This document shows, one piece after another, positions 14,930-23,832 of a stretch of 52,500 nucleotides of DNA; the first letter of the stretch is position 1, and every line of letters begins with the position of its first letter. Below the pieces are notes generated by a model. That model did not search any database and was not told where the DNA came from. It worked only from the letters and a program-made list of their open reading frames with translations. Position numbers and translations under genes: made by a program. The DNA is from Thermoplasmata archaeon (GTDB lineage Archaea; Thermoplasmatota; Thermoplasmata; Thermoplasmatales; Thermoplasmataceae): NCBI GenBank assembly GCA_021810045.1, contig JAJZJR010000013.1, forward strand, positions 1-52,500, in the 5' to 3' direction.

Positions 14930-16178
14930 AATTGACAGGGAATATGCTGCAGGCATTGCAGGATACATAACTGATACCCCGGGCATCTATGGCACTCTAA
15001 AAACAAATATTGAAGATTTTATTGTTGAAGAGATCCCGACAGATGTCCCGGTCAACCCATCTGGAAAATACACGATCCTAAAGGTTAAGCTTACAAACTG
15101 GGATACAAACCGCTTTCTCATGTTTCTTTCCCGTTATCTGAGGATAAGCAGGAAACGGATCTCATACTGTGGCACAAAGGACAAGCGGGGAATAACAACC
15201 CAATATTTTTGTGTGAACAGCGAAATTCAGCCCGAACGAATCAGTATCAAGGATGCTGAAATACTTGATTTCTTCAGATCCGACAAAATGTTAAATCTTG
15301 GTGATCTTGTTGGCAACCGGTTCACCATAGACCTGAGGGTGAAAGAAACAGACATCCCAAAAATCGGGGAGACTGTGGACCAGATAAATACTCGGGGAGG
15401 ATTTCCCAATTACTTTGGGCTTCAGAGATTTGGTAGTATCAGAACAAATACACACAAGATTGGGAAACTCATCGTATTCGGTCAATATGAAAAAGCAGCC
15501 ATGTTATACCTTTATGACCCGGAATTTGACAAGGAGGATTACAGGGCTAATTTTGCAGAGCATAATGATCCTGCCATCGCTTTGAAGGAATTCCCTGAAA
15601 GATTGAATTTTGAACGTTCTCTTCTTGGTTATATGCTTGAACATGGAAACCTGGATGACTCCTTCTCCGCGCTCCCCAAAACACTATCAATGATGTTTGT
15701 ACATGCATACCAGTCTTACCTGTTCAACAGGATTCTGTCCATGAGAATAGAGAAATACGGAAACTTACTGGATCCGTTACCTGGAGATACTGTTCTGAAA
15801 GTCGACAGGTTATTTAATGCCAATAAAGCGGATGAAATCCAGGTAAACCGCCTTAATGTTCAGAAAATTGAAAGAATGTGCAGAGATGATAGCATGAGAG
15901 TATCCATACCACTGTTCGGGTATGAGTCAAGAATTTCCTCTGGAGACCCAGGAGAACTTGAAGCAAAGATACTTGAGGAAGAGAAAGTGGAACCCGACAT
16001 GTTCCGTATACAGGGATATAGTGAACTTTCATCTAAAGGAGAACGACGAATAGCTTCCTGTAAACCTGTGGATTTCCAAACAGGAGAGAATGGAAAACTT
16101 ATTTTCAGCCTGGGAAAAGGAATCTACGCAACTTCACTCATTAGGGAAATAACAAAAAAAGTGGAAAATCAGTATTGA
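14916..16178 (+). CDS. truD: tRNA pseudouridine(13) synthase TruD, non-standard start
   Basis: The catalytic motif YCGTKDKRG holds the Asp that attacks uridine; further family motifs are NYFGLQRFG and the insertion (TRUD) domain up to residue about 380. The first ATG in this frame is at 15120, but the frame is open from 14913 and encodes clear TruD N-terminal sequence (GIYGTLKTNIEDFIVEEIP) before it. In E. coli TruD the catalytic Asp is residue 80; starting at 15120 it would be only about residue 20. Between the TAA at 14910-14912 and 15120 there is no in-frame ATG, GTG or TTG. I give the AUU at 14916, preceded by GAGTGGT, as the most plausible start; AUU at 14931 is an alternative. A sequencing error or frameshift from mqnC is also possible. 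Confidence 0.8.
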   Translation: MTISEIDREYAAGIAGYITDTPGIYGTLKTNIEDFIVEEIPTDVPVNPSGKYTILKVKLTNWDTNRFLMFLSRYLRISRKRISYCGTKDKRGITTQYFCVNSEIQPERISIKDAEILDFFRSDKMLNLGDLVGNRFTIDLRVKETDIPKIGETVDQINTRGGFPNYFGLQRFGSIRTNTHKIGKLIVFGQYEKAAMLYLYDPEFDKEDYRANFAEHNDPAIALKEFPERLNFERSLLGYMLEHGNLDDSFSALPKTLSMMFVHAYQSYLFNRILSMRIEKYGNLLDPLPGDTVLKVDRLFNANKADEIQVNRLNVQKIERMCRDDSMRVSIPLFGYESRISSGDPGELEAKILEEEKVEPDMFRIQGYSELSSKGERRIASCKPVDFQTGENGKLIFSLGKGIYATSLIREITKKVENQY

Positions 16179-16244
16179 TTTTTGACAGGAATTATTCCCT
16201 GCATGAGGGTTTATAATAAAAAATAAAGAAATGAACTAATTGGA

Positions 16245-16799
16245 TCAGATGAGTCCAACTTTTTGGAGTTCTTTCTTTACCTTGATTACTGCCTGCTCAA
16301 TCTCGCTTTCTTCCTTAGCGCCTGTGCAGACAACCTTTCCCGATCCAAACAACAGAAGAACGACTTTTGGTTCCTCTACTCTGTACACAAGGCCGGGGAA
16401 CTGTTCTGGTTCGTATTCAACATTTTCAAGTCCGAGGGACATTGCGATATCTGTAAGGTTAAGATCTGCTTCCAGATCGTATACAGCCACAATGTTCTGC
16501 ACCACAATCTCGGGGTTGTCGTAAACCTCAATTCCGGCCTTCTTGAGCTTCTGGATAATTGTTTCAATAGTGAGCCTTACATTTGCAAGGTTTTTGGCAC
16601 CTGTACAGTTTACTTTTCCACTCCTGAAAATAAGAACAGCAGTCTTGGGTTCATGGAGCCTGTAAATGAGACCTGGGAACTGTTCTGGTTCGTATTCGGA
16701 TCCATCAAGAGCTAAAGCGATTCTGCTGAGGTCCAAGTGTTCGGCAAGTGAAGTTGAAGCAACAATATTTTCGATGGCGATCTTTTCTCTCTCACTCAT
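16245..16799 (-). CDS. tbp: TATA-box-binding protein
   Basis: 184 residues made of two direct repeats of about 90 residues, each with the pattern IVAS/VAVYDLE...YEPEQFPGLIYR...VLIFRSGKVNCTGAK. This is archaeal TBP, which bends promoter DNA and recruits TFB and RNA polymerase. The two repeats are both complete: YEPEQFPGLIYRL..VLIFRSGK and YEPEQFPGLVYRV..LLLFGSGK. Its own promoter holds a symmetric 14-base TATA element (16816-16829) just upstream of the ATG. The gene is convergent with truD (66-base gap). Confidence 0.97.
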   Translation of the reverse strand: MSEREKIAIENIVASTSLAEHLDLSRIALALDGSEYEPEQFPGLIYRLHEPKTAVLIFRSGKVNCTGAKNLANVRLTIETIIQKLKKAGIEVYDNPEIVVQNIVAVYDLEADLNLTDIAMSLGLENVEYEPEQFPGLVYRVEEPKVVLLLFGSGKVVCTGAKEESEIEQAVIKVKKELQKVGLI

Positions 16800-16815
16800 A
16801 AATAACCCTATCGTT

Positions 16816-16829
16816 CTTTATATATAAAG
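16816..16829 (-). promoter_or_regulatory. Palindromic TATA element of the tbp gene
   Basis: CTTTATATATAAAG is a perfect 14-base palindrome centred about 23 bases before the tbp ATG, where a leaderless gene should have its TATA box. Because it is symmetric, direction must come from flanking BRE sequence. Confidence 0.6.
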
Positions 16830-17048
16830 TGTATTTAAACATGCTTTTAAGAGTAGGCATATCCCAACTTTGAGTAAGTATTATTTTATGGATAAATCCC
16901 TAGAGAATTCAAGTAAAATTCACAACATACAATTAAATGTCAAAATTTCCTGATTGGCCAATGTACAAAAAATAAAGACAGCATGATTAATCAGATACAA
17001 ACCACAAATTAAAATGTAAAAAATAGGTTTGATTTCGTTTTTGAGAAA

Positions 17049-17348
17049 TCACCCCATATTAAGAGCTTCTTTAGCCTCGTCGGTCATCATGCTAGGATTC
17101 CATGGAGGATCCCATACAAGCTCTACGTCAGCAGCTTCTACACTCTCAAGATTTTCAACAACCCTCTGTGCCTCGGATAGGATCCAGGGAGTCACAGGGC
17201 AGGTTGGTGCTGTCATAGTCATTTTAATGTAAACTCTATCACCGTTAATTTCAATGTCATAAACCAGTCCAAGGTTTACAACATCCATACCTATTTCCGG
17301 ATCAGACACCTCTTTCAGCTGTTCCAGAATTTCTTCCTTGGTGACCAT
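17049..17348 (-). CDS. MIP18/SufT-like (DUF59) iron-sulfur assembly protein
   Basis: 99 residues with the whole DUF59 fold: EILEQLKEVSDPEIGMDVVNLGLVYDI (family hallmark DPE-x9-LGLV), then TAPTCPV with the conserved Cys, and WDPPWNPSMMT, the usual C-terminal signature. Family members (SufT, PaaD, eukaryotic MIP18/CIA2) help mature Fe-S proteins. Fe-S clients in this window include the uracil-DNA glycosylase, ABCE1 and two radical-SAM enzymes. It is a single-gene unit; its ATG is at 17348. Confidence 0.9.
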   Translation of the reverse strand: MVTKEEILEQLKEVSDPEIGMDVVNLGLVYDIEINGDRVYIKMTMTAPTCPVTPWILSEAQRVVENLESVEAADVELVWDPPWNPSMMTDEAKEALNMG

Positions 17349-17513
17349 ATTAATCTGGTTATCAATTGAGGACTAATACTTAACAATTTTGTGCTTTGAA
17401 ACGGTTCCTAAATAACTTGTACCTTCAGTTTACATTTCTGTACCAAACTAATCAAAAGGTTTGAAGAAGTCAAATCAGAGCGGTCTTACGATGCTTCCGG
17501 CCCACCATATGAG

Positions 17514-18497
17514 TCAGTTTTTTTGATCAAAACCGAAATATCCTGATCCTATTCTTGGGACAAAGGCATTTCTCACAGCCTCATTTATAAGATGAGTTCT
17601 CTTGAGTGCCCCCTCTGTGAATGCCCCAATAACGCCTTCATGCCTCCCGATTGCTTCCACGCCATATAAGTATTTAAAGGCGGAAGATTCTTCTTCACCT
17701 GCTTTCAGTAGTGAAATTATGTCTCCAGGGATCTCGAAACCGCTACTTGTGCCCAATGTAATCCGGGAATACCTGTCCACAACTGCACAGACGTGGATAT
17801 CCAGGTGTTTGCCGGTAATGTTTTCCCTGAATATACCAGACTCAATTCCCACCCCGTAATCCCTGTCGCTTAAGGATGCAATTGCCCTCTTGACTGCCAA
17901 TCGGTAAGTGTCTTCGCCAAAAGGCTGATTCGAGTCAAGCTCATACTGAGTATTCTGTTCAACTTTGAAATTATGCATTATTGTTGACAAATATGATTCA
18001 AGAGAGCTTTTTTTAAGATCGTTATCAGTGGAAATCCCCACCATGATGGGTTTGATCCTTTTACCGTAAGTATTGAGTTCTCCTGAAATAATACGTGTAG
18101 AACTTATTGGAAAAAGATCCTCCGCAAGGATCACAGGCACAGTTATAATTTCCAGTTCTTTAAGGCCATTTGAAACTCTCTTTCTGTTTATTGCCTCTGC
18201 TCCCTTTCTGGTTTCCTTGGAAACAACTATTGCAGCATAATCTGGACTTGTTTCCGTGTTTCCTGATCTGGTGTCCAGAGGTAGAATCTCAAAATCCTGT
18301 CCAAGTTTTGACATATATCGTTCAAGATTTTTCTTTCTGGTTGTGTAGCTGTAACCCTTGTAGGCTTTGTTGTGCTTTAAAAAATCATCTGTTGTGAGGC
18401 CTACAATAACCTTGTTTCCAGTATTGAAAGCATATTTCAGCATAAGTTTATGGCCCTTATGCAAACGTGAAAATGTGCCTCCAAGTACTGTTATCAT
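17514..18497 (-). CDS. coaD: Bifunctional phosphopantetheine adenylyltransferase / non-canonical NTP phosphatase
   Basis: 327 residues in two domains. Residues 1 to about 148 are an archaeal-type PPAT: GGTFSRLHKGHKLML (HxGH nucleotidyltransferase motif) and ISSTRI, which make dephospho-CoA from phosphopantetheine and ATP. Residues about 152-327 match the DUF84 (YjjX-like inosine/xanthosine triphosphatase) family: the run VGIESGIF is its hallmark, and NQPFGEDTYRLAVKRA is also typical. Such phosphatases remove deaminated purine nucleotides from the NTP pool. Fusion of the two is known in some Thermoplasmatales; the link of coenzyme A synthesis with pool cleaning has no obvious metabolic logic. 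Confidence 0.88.
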   Translation of the reverse strand: MITVLGGTFSRLHKGHKLMLKYAFNTGNKVIVGLTTDDFLKHNKAYKGYSYTTRKKNLERYMSKLGQDFEILPLDTRSGNTETSPDYAAIVVSKETRKGAEAINRKRVSNGLKELEIITVPVILAEDLFPISSTRIISGELNTYGKRIKPIMVGISTDNDLKKSSLESYLSTIMHNFKVEQNTQYELDSNQPFGEDTYRLAVKRAIASLSDRDYGVGIESGIFRENITGKHLDIHVCAVVDRYSRITLGTSSGFEIPGDIISLLKAGEEESSAFKYLYGVEAIGRHEGVIGAFTEGALKRTHLINEAVRNAFVPRIGSGYFGFDQKN

Positions 18498-18552
18498 TAC
18501 AGAAAAGGTATTGGTAAAAAGATAAAGAATTAATGCTGCTTATAGGAAAAAA

Positions 18553-19767
18553 TTATTGGGACTGGACTACCCCGGCCTTTTTCCCAATCAGATTCCCGAG
18601 TTTTTCTATTCCCCTGTAAATCTGATCTTCCTCGGAGAAGGTGAAGTTAAGTCTCATGCTGTTGCTCTGAATACGTGCCGGGGAGAAGGCATTGCCACTG
18701 ACATAAGCCACACCTTCTTGTACCGCGTCCTTAAGCAGTTCTGTTGTGTTGATCTTCTTGTCTACGGTTGCCCACAGGAACATGCCTCCGTCTGGTCTTG
18801 ACCATGTGGAGGTTTCCGGGAAGTACTCGTCAAGTGCCTTGAGCATGGCATCTCTTTTCTTGCGGTAAAGTTCTATTGATTTGGGTATCTGCTGTTTTAT
18901 GATACCTCTCTTGAGGTACTGCCATGCAACATACTGTGAGAATGTACTTGAGGAAAGATCAAGAGCCTGTTTCAGAAGGTTGAATTTGTTGACGAACTCT
19001 TCAGGGCCTATTGTATAACCCATCCTAAGGCCTGGGCACATTACCTTGGAAAAAGTCCCAAGGTAAATTACATTGGAGTCCTTGTCAAGAGTGCTGAGCA
19101 TGGGTAGTCTTTCTCCGGAATACCTGAGCTCACCATAGGGGTTGTCCTCAACCAGAGGTATCTCGTACTGGTTAGCTATTTCAACGAGATGTTTTCTTCT
19201 TTCAAGGCTCATTGTTATGCCGGTAGGATTCTGAAAAGTAGGTATAGTGTAAATGAATTTGGGCTTCTTTCCTTCAGATGTGAGTTTTTTTATCTCTGCT
19301 TCTGCTAGATCTGTTCTCATTCCTTCATTATCCATCTGAATTGAGTGCATTTCAGCTTTGTTTGCATCGAACGCAGATATTGCACCAACGTATGTTGGTT
19401 CCTCTGTTATAATGGCGTCACCAGGGTTAACAAGAACTTTGGCAAGTTCGTAAAGGCCCTGTTGTGAACCGGATGTTACTATTATGTTCTTCTCATCTGT
19501 TTTTATCTTTTCTGTTTCCAGAACAAGTTTTTTGATTTCAGTTCTCAGCTCATTGAGGCCACCGGTGTTTCCATACTGAAGTGCAAGTGCACCATAATCC
19601 GTAAGAACATAATCCATGATTTCTCTGATATCATTCATTGGAAAAGTGAGCGGATTTGGCATACCTCCCCCAAATGAGATGAAATCCTTAGCTGAAGCAT
19701 ACTTCAGGAGTTCCCTGATTTCGGATGGCCTGATATTTTTAAGCGAATCTGAAAATCTAAACTGCAT
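18553..19767 (-). CDS. PLP-dependent aminotransferase, class I/II (LysN-like)
   Basis: 404 residues from the ATG at 19767. The fold-type-I series is complete: FISFGGGMPNP near the N-terminus, SGSQQGLYEL, YTIPTFQNPTG, EDNPYGELRY (Asp binding the PLP nitrogen) and GTFSKVMCPGLRMGY, whose Lys forms the Schiff base; the C-terminal substrate Arg is in SMRLNFTF. This subgroup includes 2-aminoadipate aminotransferase (LysN), aromatic aminotransferases and MocR-type domains; the substrate is not determined. An ATG 16 codons earlier is in frame, but TTTATAA at 19796-19802 sits about 32 bases before 19767, so the internal ATG is preferred. Divergent from the DUF981 gene. Confidence 0.85.
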   Translation of the reverse strand: MQFRFSDSLKNIRPSEIRELLKYASAKDFISFGGGMPNPLTFPMNDIREIMDYVLTDYGALALQYGNTGGLNELRTEIKKLVLETEKIKTDEKNIIVTSGSQQGLYELAKVLVNPGDAIITEEPTYVGAISAFDANKAEMHSIQMDNEGMRTDLAEAEIKKLTSEGKKPKFIYTIPTFQNPTGITMSLERRKHLVEIANQYEIPLVEDNPYGELRYSGERLPMLSTLDKDSNVIYLGTFSKVMCPGLRMGYTIGPEEFVNKFNLLKQALDLSSSTFSQYVAWQYLKRGIIKQQIPKSIELYRKKRDAMLKALDEYFPETSTWSRPDGGMFLWATVDKKINTTELLKDAVQEGVAYVSGNAFSPARIQSNSMRLNFTFSEEDQIYRGIEKLGNLIGKKAGVVQSQ

Positions 19768-19928
19768 AAAAACCGATATGTTATCATAAAAAAGGTTATA
19801 AACATGATGAGGCACATATTAACACGGATTACATTTTAGCCGCCTTTTGTGTGATATTAAATCTTTCTCTTTATATGTAACCATGGCGTTTTATAGATAC
19901 GATGAGTATCGTTTATCCGGTGAAATAA

Positions 19929-20546
19929 ATGGTCTTCGTAGACGACCTAGCAATGGAACTGTTCGCAATGTCCCTGGTGGGCGTTGTGTCTATTTATATG
20001 ACTGGCGCAGCCTTTATAAATTATAGAAGGAACGGCACAAAGGATATTGAAGAAGTTCTAAAACCAGGGATTTTCCCATTAGGAATACTTGGTACTTTCC
20101 TTCTGATAATGGGATTTTATGGAGAAATGACGTGGCCACTTCCGGGCAGTTACAATATTCTTTTTGGAGACCCTCTAATGCTGCTTGGTATTGTCATAGT
20201 AGCCATAGCTATTGCACTTGGGCTTAAGCAGAAATTACAGTACGTTGGAGTATTGGCTTTCTTTGCGGGTCTCATTGCTATTTACTATGGTGCAAATGCA
20301 TACATACAGGGAATGACAAGTGAACCGCTGGCCATGTTTGGTATGTATCTGGCATTCGGCCTTACAGGAGTTTTTACCTTCCCGGCTACACTTATATATG
20401 ACCTGTTCCCGTCGAGGAATGGAAAACCGTCATCCCTTTGGACACTCCTGCTTGTAATATTCTGGATAGGATTGGTAGTTTCCTCCTTCCTTGCTGCATT
20501 CATTGCAACATCTGCTGTGCCACAGCACCTGCTGAAACCACCATAA
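19929..20546 (+). CDS. DUF981-family membrane protein
   Basis: 205 residues with six or seven hydrophobic segments and a short, acidic first loop. The order GEMTWPLPGSYNILFGDPL, ALGLKQKLQ and FPATLIYDL fits the archaeal DUF981 family of membrane proteins, whose function is unknown. ATG start at 19929. The leader contains overlapping inverted repeats around GATACGATGAGTATC at 19896-19910. It is divergent from the aminotransferase. Family name given from recalled resemblance only. Confidence 0.65.
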   Translation: MVFVDDLAMELFAMSLVGVVSIYMTGAAFINYRRNGTKDIEEVLKPGIFPLGILGTFLLIMGFYGEMTWPLPGSYNILFGDPLMLLGIVIVAIAIALGLKQKLQYVGVLAFFAGLIAIYYGANAYIQGMTSEPLAMFGMYLAFGLTGVFTFPATLIYDLFPSRNGKPSSLWTLLLVIFWIGLVVSSFLAAFIATSAVPQHLLKPP

Positions 20547-20690
20547 ACTTTTTTCATTTTTAACCCAATCTTTTCTTTTTTTTACGAAATTAGGGATATT
20601 TTTCACGAGAAATGAAAGAAATATTAATCTCAGTTCGACCTCTAAAGCAAAAATTATAACTAAAAGGTCATAATCAAATGCCAGATATGC

Positions 20691-21215
20691 ATGGATCGCG
20701 TCACGTGGAAAATCAGTGTTGCCGGTGTAGGTGAAACCGGAAAGACATCATTGATCTCAAGAATTGTTTACGGCAGTGATGGATCCAGCGGTCCAGTAAA
20801 AGCTATTTTCAGGAAGAGGCTGAATCTTACTTACAAAAATAATAAACTTGTTGCTGACCTTCTTTTTCAGGAGATAAACGATGACTCTGATGCAGAAAGG
20901 ATGCTCCCAAGTTCCAACCTTATACTGGTGGTTGCAGACATAATGTCCAGGGAAGGATTGGAGTATGCCTCAGATATTATAATGTACGCGAAGAATTTTG
21001 AAAAGAAACCGCCAGTAGTTCTTATTGGAACGAAGACAGACCTGAGATATGAGGCAGAACTGTGGACCGAAGATTTTGAGAAAGTATCTAAGAAGCTAAA
21101 AGTTCCTTATTTTCTTGTTTCTGCAAAAACTGGTGATAATGTTTCAGATATGATGGATCAGGTCATGGAACTCATGTTAGAGAGATTTTATGCAAAAAAA
21201 CAAGTCTCCCAGTAG
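20691..21215 (+). CDS. Ras-like small GTP-binding protein with a degenerate G3 motif
   Basis: 174 residues. The P-loop GVGETGKTS is at about 12-20, the G4 motif is GTKTD (about 117-121, replacing NKxD by TKxD), and the G5 motif is SAKTG (about 142-146). Where Ras-family proteins have DxxG (G3), the sequence reads LLFQEINDDSD, so the glycine that senses the gamma-phosphate is absent and switch II is acidic. The fold is therefore GTPase-like but hydrolysis or switching may differ. The last 26 bases overlap the start of endA, so the two genes are translationally linked. Similar archaeal small GTPases are poorly characterised. Confidence 0.75.
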   Translation: MDRVTWKISVAGVGETGKTSLISRIVYGSDGSSGPVKAIFRKRLNLTYKNNKLVADLLFQEINDDSDAERMLPSSNLILVVADIMSREGLEYASDIIMYAKNFEKKPPVVLIGTKTDLRYEAELWTEDFEKVSKKLKVPYFLVSAKTGDNVSDMMDQVMELMLERFYAKKQVSQ

Positions 21216-22134
21216 GGCCATATGCCAAGACCTGATATTTAACATCCTTCAGGAAAGAAGCCCAAGTTTTCTTCTTAATAAATACAAACTCGGCAGGATT
21301 CAGGGTGGAATCATTATTCTAAATCCCCTGGAATGCTTTTATCTCTACCTGAAGAAGAAAATTTCCCCGGAAAATCCATCGCTGAACCATACAGATCAGA
21401 TACTCCAGAGGCTAGGGATCATAGGGACTTATCTGGATGTTTTCATTGTTTATGATTTACTGAAAAGTCGAGGATTCTATGTAAAGGTAGAAAATGAATC
21501 GCTTTATTACCGCAGAACTCCCCGTTCCGAATTCAAAGGCCCGGTGAAAGTAATAAGAGAATCTGGAAACATAAAATTTCAGGAGCTTTATACAAATGGT
21601 AACTGCATATATGCCGCATTAGATGATGACAATGACCTTACCATATTCATATCCGAACAATGGGACAGAACGGGCAAAGTAAATGCAGAAATCGATTTAG
21701 ATACTGAATTAAGGGAATTTGACCACTTAATCCTTGTATCTGCTGAAAGTGTCCCTGACTGGTTTGGAACTTCTCTCGGCGATATGAAAATACTAAACAG
21801 ATCAGAGGCTGGCTACATCAGGACAGCAATTGAAGGTACCGAGGAAGAGAAACTCACACAGAAAGTGTACAACGATCTGATATTGAGAAAATTTATTGTA
21901 AAAACTGGATTCAAGTACGGTTCAAATTTCAGGATTTACTCTGAAAATATAGACGAGCATGCAGATTTTCTCGTACATGTAATTGGCGAAGATGAGCAGT
22001 GGTTCAAAATCAGCAGAGCTGTGAGAGTTGCTCAAGGTGTAAGAAAAGAAATGCTTTTTTCCGGGTTCATTAATGATGCCCCCGGATATATTAAACTTAG
22101 AAGGGTAAAAGACCCCTTCAGTTCTGAAAATTAG
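21190..22134 (+). CDS. endA: tRNA-splicing endonuclease EndA (two-repeat, alpha2 type)
   Basis: 314 residues, longer than the single-domain (about 180) archaeal form. The N-terminal half (about 20-165) is a degenerate copy without catalytic residues and the C-terminal half (about 205-305) is the active copy. The catalytic triad is Y250 (FRIY), H257 (EHADFLVHV) and K286 (AQGVRKEML). Two such subunits form the alpha2 enzyme typical of Thermoplasmatales, which cuts bulge-helix-bulge introns. The intron in the tRNA-Trp at 193-332 is an obvious substrate. Its start overlaps the GTPase gene, and its stop overlaps the convergent uS2 stop by four bases. Confidence 0.9.
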   Translation: MQKNKSPSRAICQDLIFNILQERSPSFLLNKYKLGRIQGGIIILNPLECFYLYLKKKISPENPSLNHTDQILQRLGIIGTYLDVFIVYDLLKSRGFYVKVENESLYYRRTPRSEFKGPVKVIRESGNIKFQELYTNGNCIYAALDDDNDLTIFISEQWDRTGKVNAEIDLDTELREFDHLILVSAESVPDWFGTSLGDMKILNRSEAGYIRTAIEGTEEEKLTQKVYNDLILRKFIVKTGFKYGSNFRIYSENIDEHADFLVHVIGEDEQWFKISRAVRVAQGVRKEMLFSGFINDAPGYIKLRRVKDPFSSEN

Positions 22135-22733
22135 AGCTGTGCTTCGAAGTCGTCTATTGTAGGTGTGAAGTCAGCGTAATTGGATATTGTTCCCCTGTTT
22201 TTCTGGATCTCTCTAGCAAGAAGCCAGTATATCACTGCAAGAGATCTCCTTCCTTTGTTGTTGGTGGGTATTACTATATCCACGAAGTCTGTCTTGTTGT
22301 TAGCATCGCAAAGTGCTATAATTGGAATGCCAACCTTCTTTGCTTCTTTCATTACCTGAGTATCAGCAAGCGGGTCTGTTACAAGAATAACCTTTGCTTC
22401 CCTGTAACTTTCAAGCTGGGGGTTTGTGAGTGTTCCAGGTATGAATCTTCCTACTATTGATTCTGAACCAACCACTTCGGAAAACTTTGCGACAGGCTTG
22501 AATGCATACTGTCTCTGTGCCGCAACAAGAATCTCTGTTGGTTTGAACCTGGCAAGCATTTTACCTGCCACAACTAGCATTCTGTTGGTTTTCTTTATGT
22601 CAAGAATGTACAGACCATCATTCCTGATTTTGAATATGTACTCCTGCATATCCTTGGATTTCACCTGTGTACCTATATGTACACCGGATTTCTGGTATTC
22701 TTCCTCTGAAAGTAAAAGCTCCTCTTCTGTCAT
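22131..22733 (-). CDS. rps2: Small ribosomal subunit protein uS2
   Basis: 200 residues: [63 protein letters not shown] and [26 protein letters not shown] are all typical of archaeal uS2, a peripheral 30S protein near the platform. The short acidic N-terminus [13 protein letters not shown] is also typical. Unlike many archaea, no other ribosomal gene, enolase or RNA-polymerase subunit is next to it. The stop codon overlaps that of endA (TTAG at 22131-22134), so no separate terminator can lie between them. Confidence 0.95.
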   Translation of the reverse strand: MTEEELLLSEEEYQKSGVHIGTQVKSKDMQEYIFKIRNDGLYILDIKKTNRMLVVAGKMLARFKPTEILVAAQRQYAFKPVAKFSEVVGSESIVGRFIPGTLTNPQLESYREAKVILVTDPLADTQVMKEAKKVGIPIIALCDANNKTDFVDIVIPTNNKGRRSLAVIYWLLAREIQKNRGTISNYADFTPTIDDFEAQL

Positions 22734-22799
22734 GCTATCACTATGATGATTCTAATCCCAATGGCGAAACTCTATATTTAAATTATCCAAGAATGTAAC

Positions 22800-23738
22800 T
22801 TACTCCCATTCGATTGTCCCAGGTGGCTTACTTGTTATATCGTAAACAACTCTGTTTATTTCTCCAACTTCGTTGGTAATTTCAGAGGAAAGATTGTCTA
22901 GAAATTCCCAGTCAGGTTTTGTAAAAGTTCCACTCATCGCGTCTGTTGTATCTATCATTCTTATTGCAACTGTGAATCCATATGTCCTTCTGTCACCGTG
23001 AATACCCGTTGACTTGACTGGAAGGAGGACTGCAAAATACTGCCAGGGCCTGTTATCCGGATCAGGATATTCCCGGATAACTCCTCGTTCCACAATTGCT
23101 GTTACTTTTCTGAGAAGGCCAGCCTTTTCCTTTGTTATCTCCCCAATGATCCTTACAGAAAGGCCAGGTCCTGGAAATGGCTGGATATCTGCAGGTAATT
23201 TGAGAAATCTTGAAATGTCCCGGATTTCATCCTTATACAGGTCCCTCAGAGGTTCCAGAAGTTTAAGGTTCATTTTTTCAGGCAAACCGCCAACATTATG
23301 ATGACTCTTTATGACATCCCTGACAGAACCACCGCTTTCTATCCAATCTGGAGCGATGGTGCCCTGAAGCAATGTTTCGGCCCCATAATCCTTTGCCACT
23401 TCCTCAAAAACGTCAATGAAAGTCTTCCCTATGATTTTTCTCTTGCTTTCCGGGTCTGTAACCCCTTCCAGAGCCTGGAAGAACTTATCAGAAGCATCGA
23501 TGATCCTGTAATTGAGGGAATATGACCTGAACAGCTTTTCAACTTTTTCAGCTTCATCCTCCCTTATGAGACCTGTGTCTATGAAAACTGTAAGAATACG
23601 GTCTCCTGCCGCCATGTTTGAGAGTACCGCCAACAGAGTACTGTCTTGACCTCCTGAACAGGCAAGAATTCCTTTTCCGTGAAGATTTTTTGCAATGTCC
23701 TCTTTTGCGTCCTGGATGAATTTTTCCACTTTAACCAT
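22800..23738 (-). CDS. guaAB: GMP synthase (glutamine-hydrolysing), ATP-pyrophosphatase subunit B
   Basis: 312 residues from the ATG at 23738 (the in-frame TTG seven codons upstream is less likely). The N-type ATP-pyrophosphatase P-loop is SGGQDST (about 29-35). The dimerisation domain holds [17 protein letters not shown] and the protein ends KPPGTIEWE, the normal GuaA C-terminus. It adenylates XMP and replaces the adenylate with ammonia to make GMP. Archaea make the glutaminase as a separate subunit, and that gene is not in this window. It completes the two-step XMP/GMP route with guaB (7878). Confidence 0.93.
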   Translation of the reverse strand: MVKVEKFIQDAKEDIAKNLHGKGILACSGGQDSTLLAVLSNMAAGDRILTVFIDTGLIREDEAEKVEKLFRSYSLNYRIIDASDKFFQALEGVTDPESKRKIIGKTFIDVFEEVAKDYGAETLLQGTIAPDWIESGGSVRDVIKSHHNVGGLPEKMNLKLLEPLRDLYKDEIRDISRFLKLPADIQPFPGPGLSVRIIGEITKEKAGLLRKVTAIVERGVIREYPDPDNRPWQYFAVLLPVKSTGIHGDRRTYGFTVAIRMIDTTDAMSGTFTKPDWEFLDNLSSEITNEVGEINRVVYDITSKPPGTIEWE

Positions 23739-23832
23739 GGGAACGGCCTTAGATTGCAATGGAATTTAATATACTATAGTTGGGAAGTCAACGGCATGCC
23801 AAAGGATGCTATTGATTGCCGGAATAGCTTCG

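Noticed and set aside
15120-16178. truD starting at the first ATG
   Set aside because: This would remove the first part of the catalytic domain, including EDFIVEEIP, and put the catalytic Asp at about residue 20 instead of about 80.
19896-19910. Inverted repeat GATACGATGAGTATC before the DUF981 gene as an operator
   Set aside because: The arms are only five bases, and alternative pairings overlap, so chance is a sufficient explanation.
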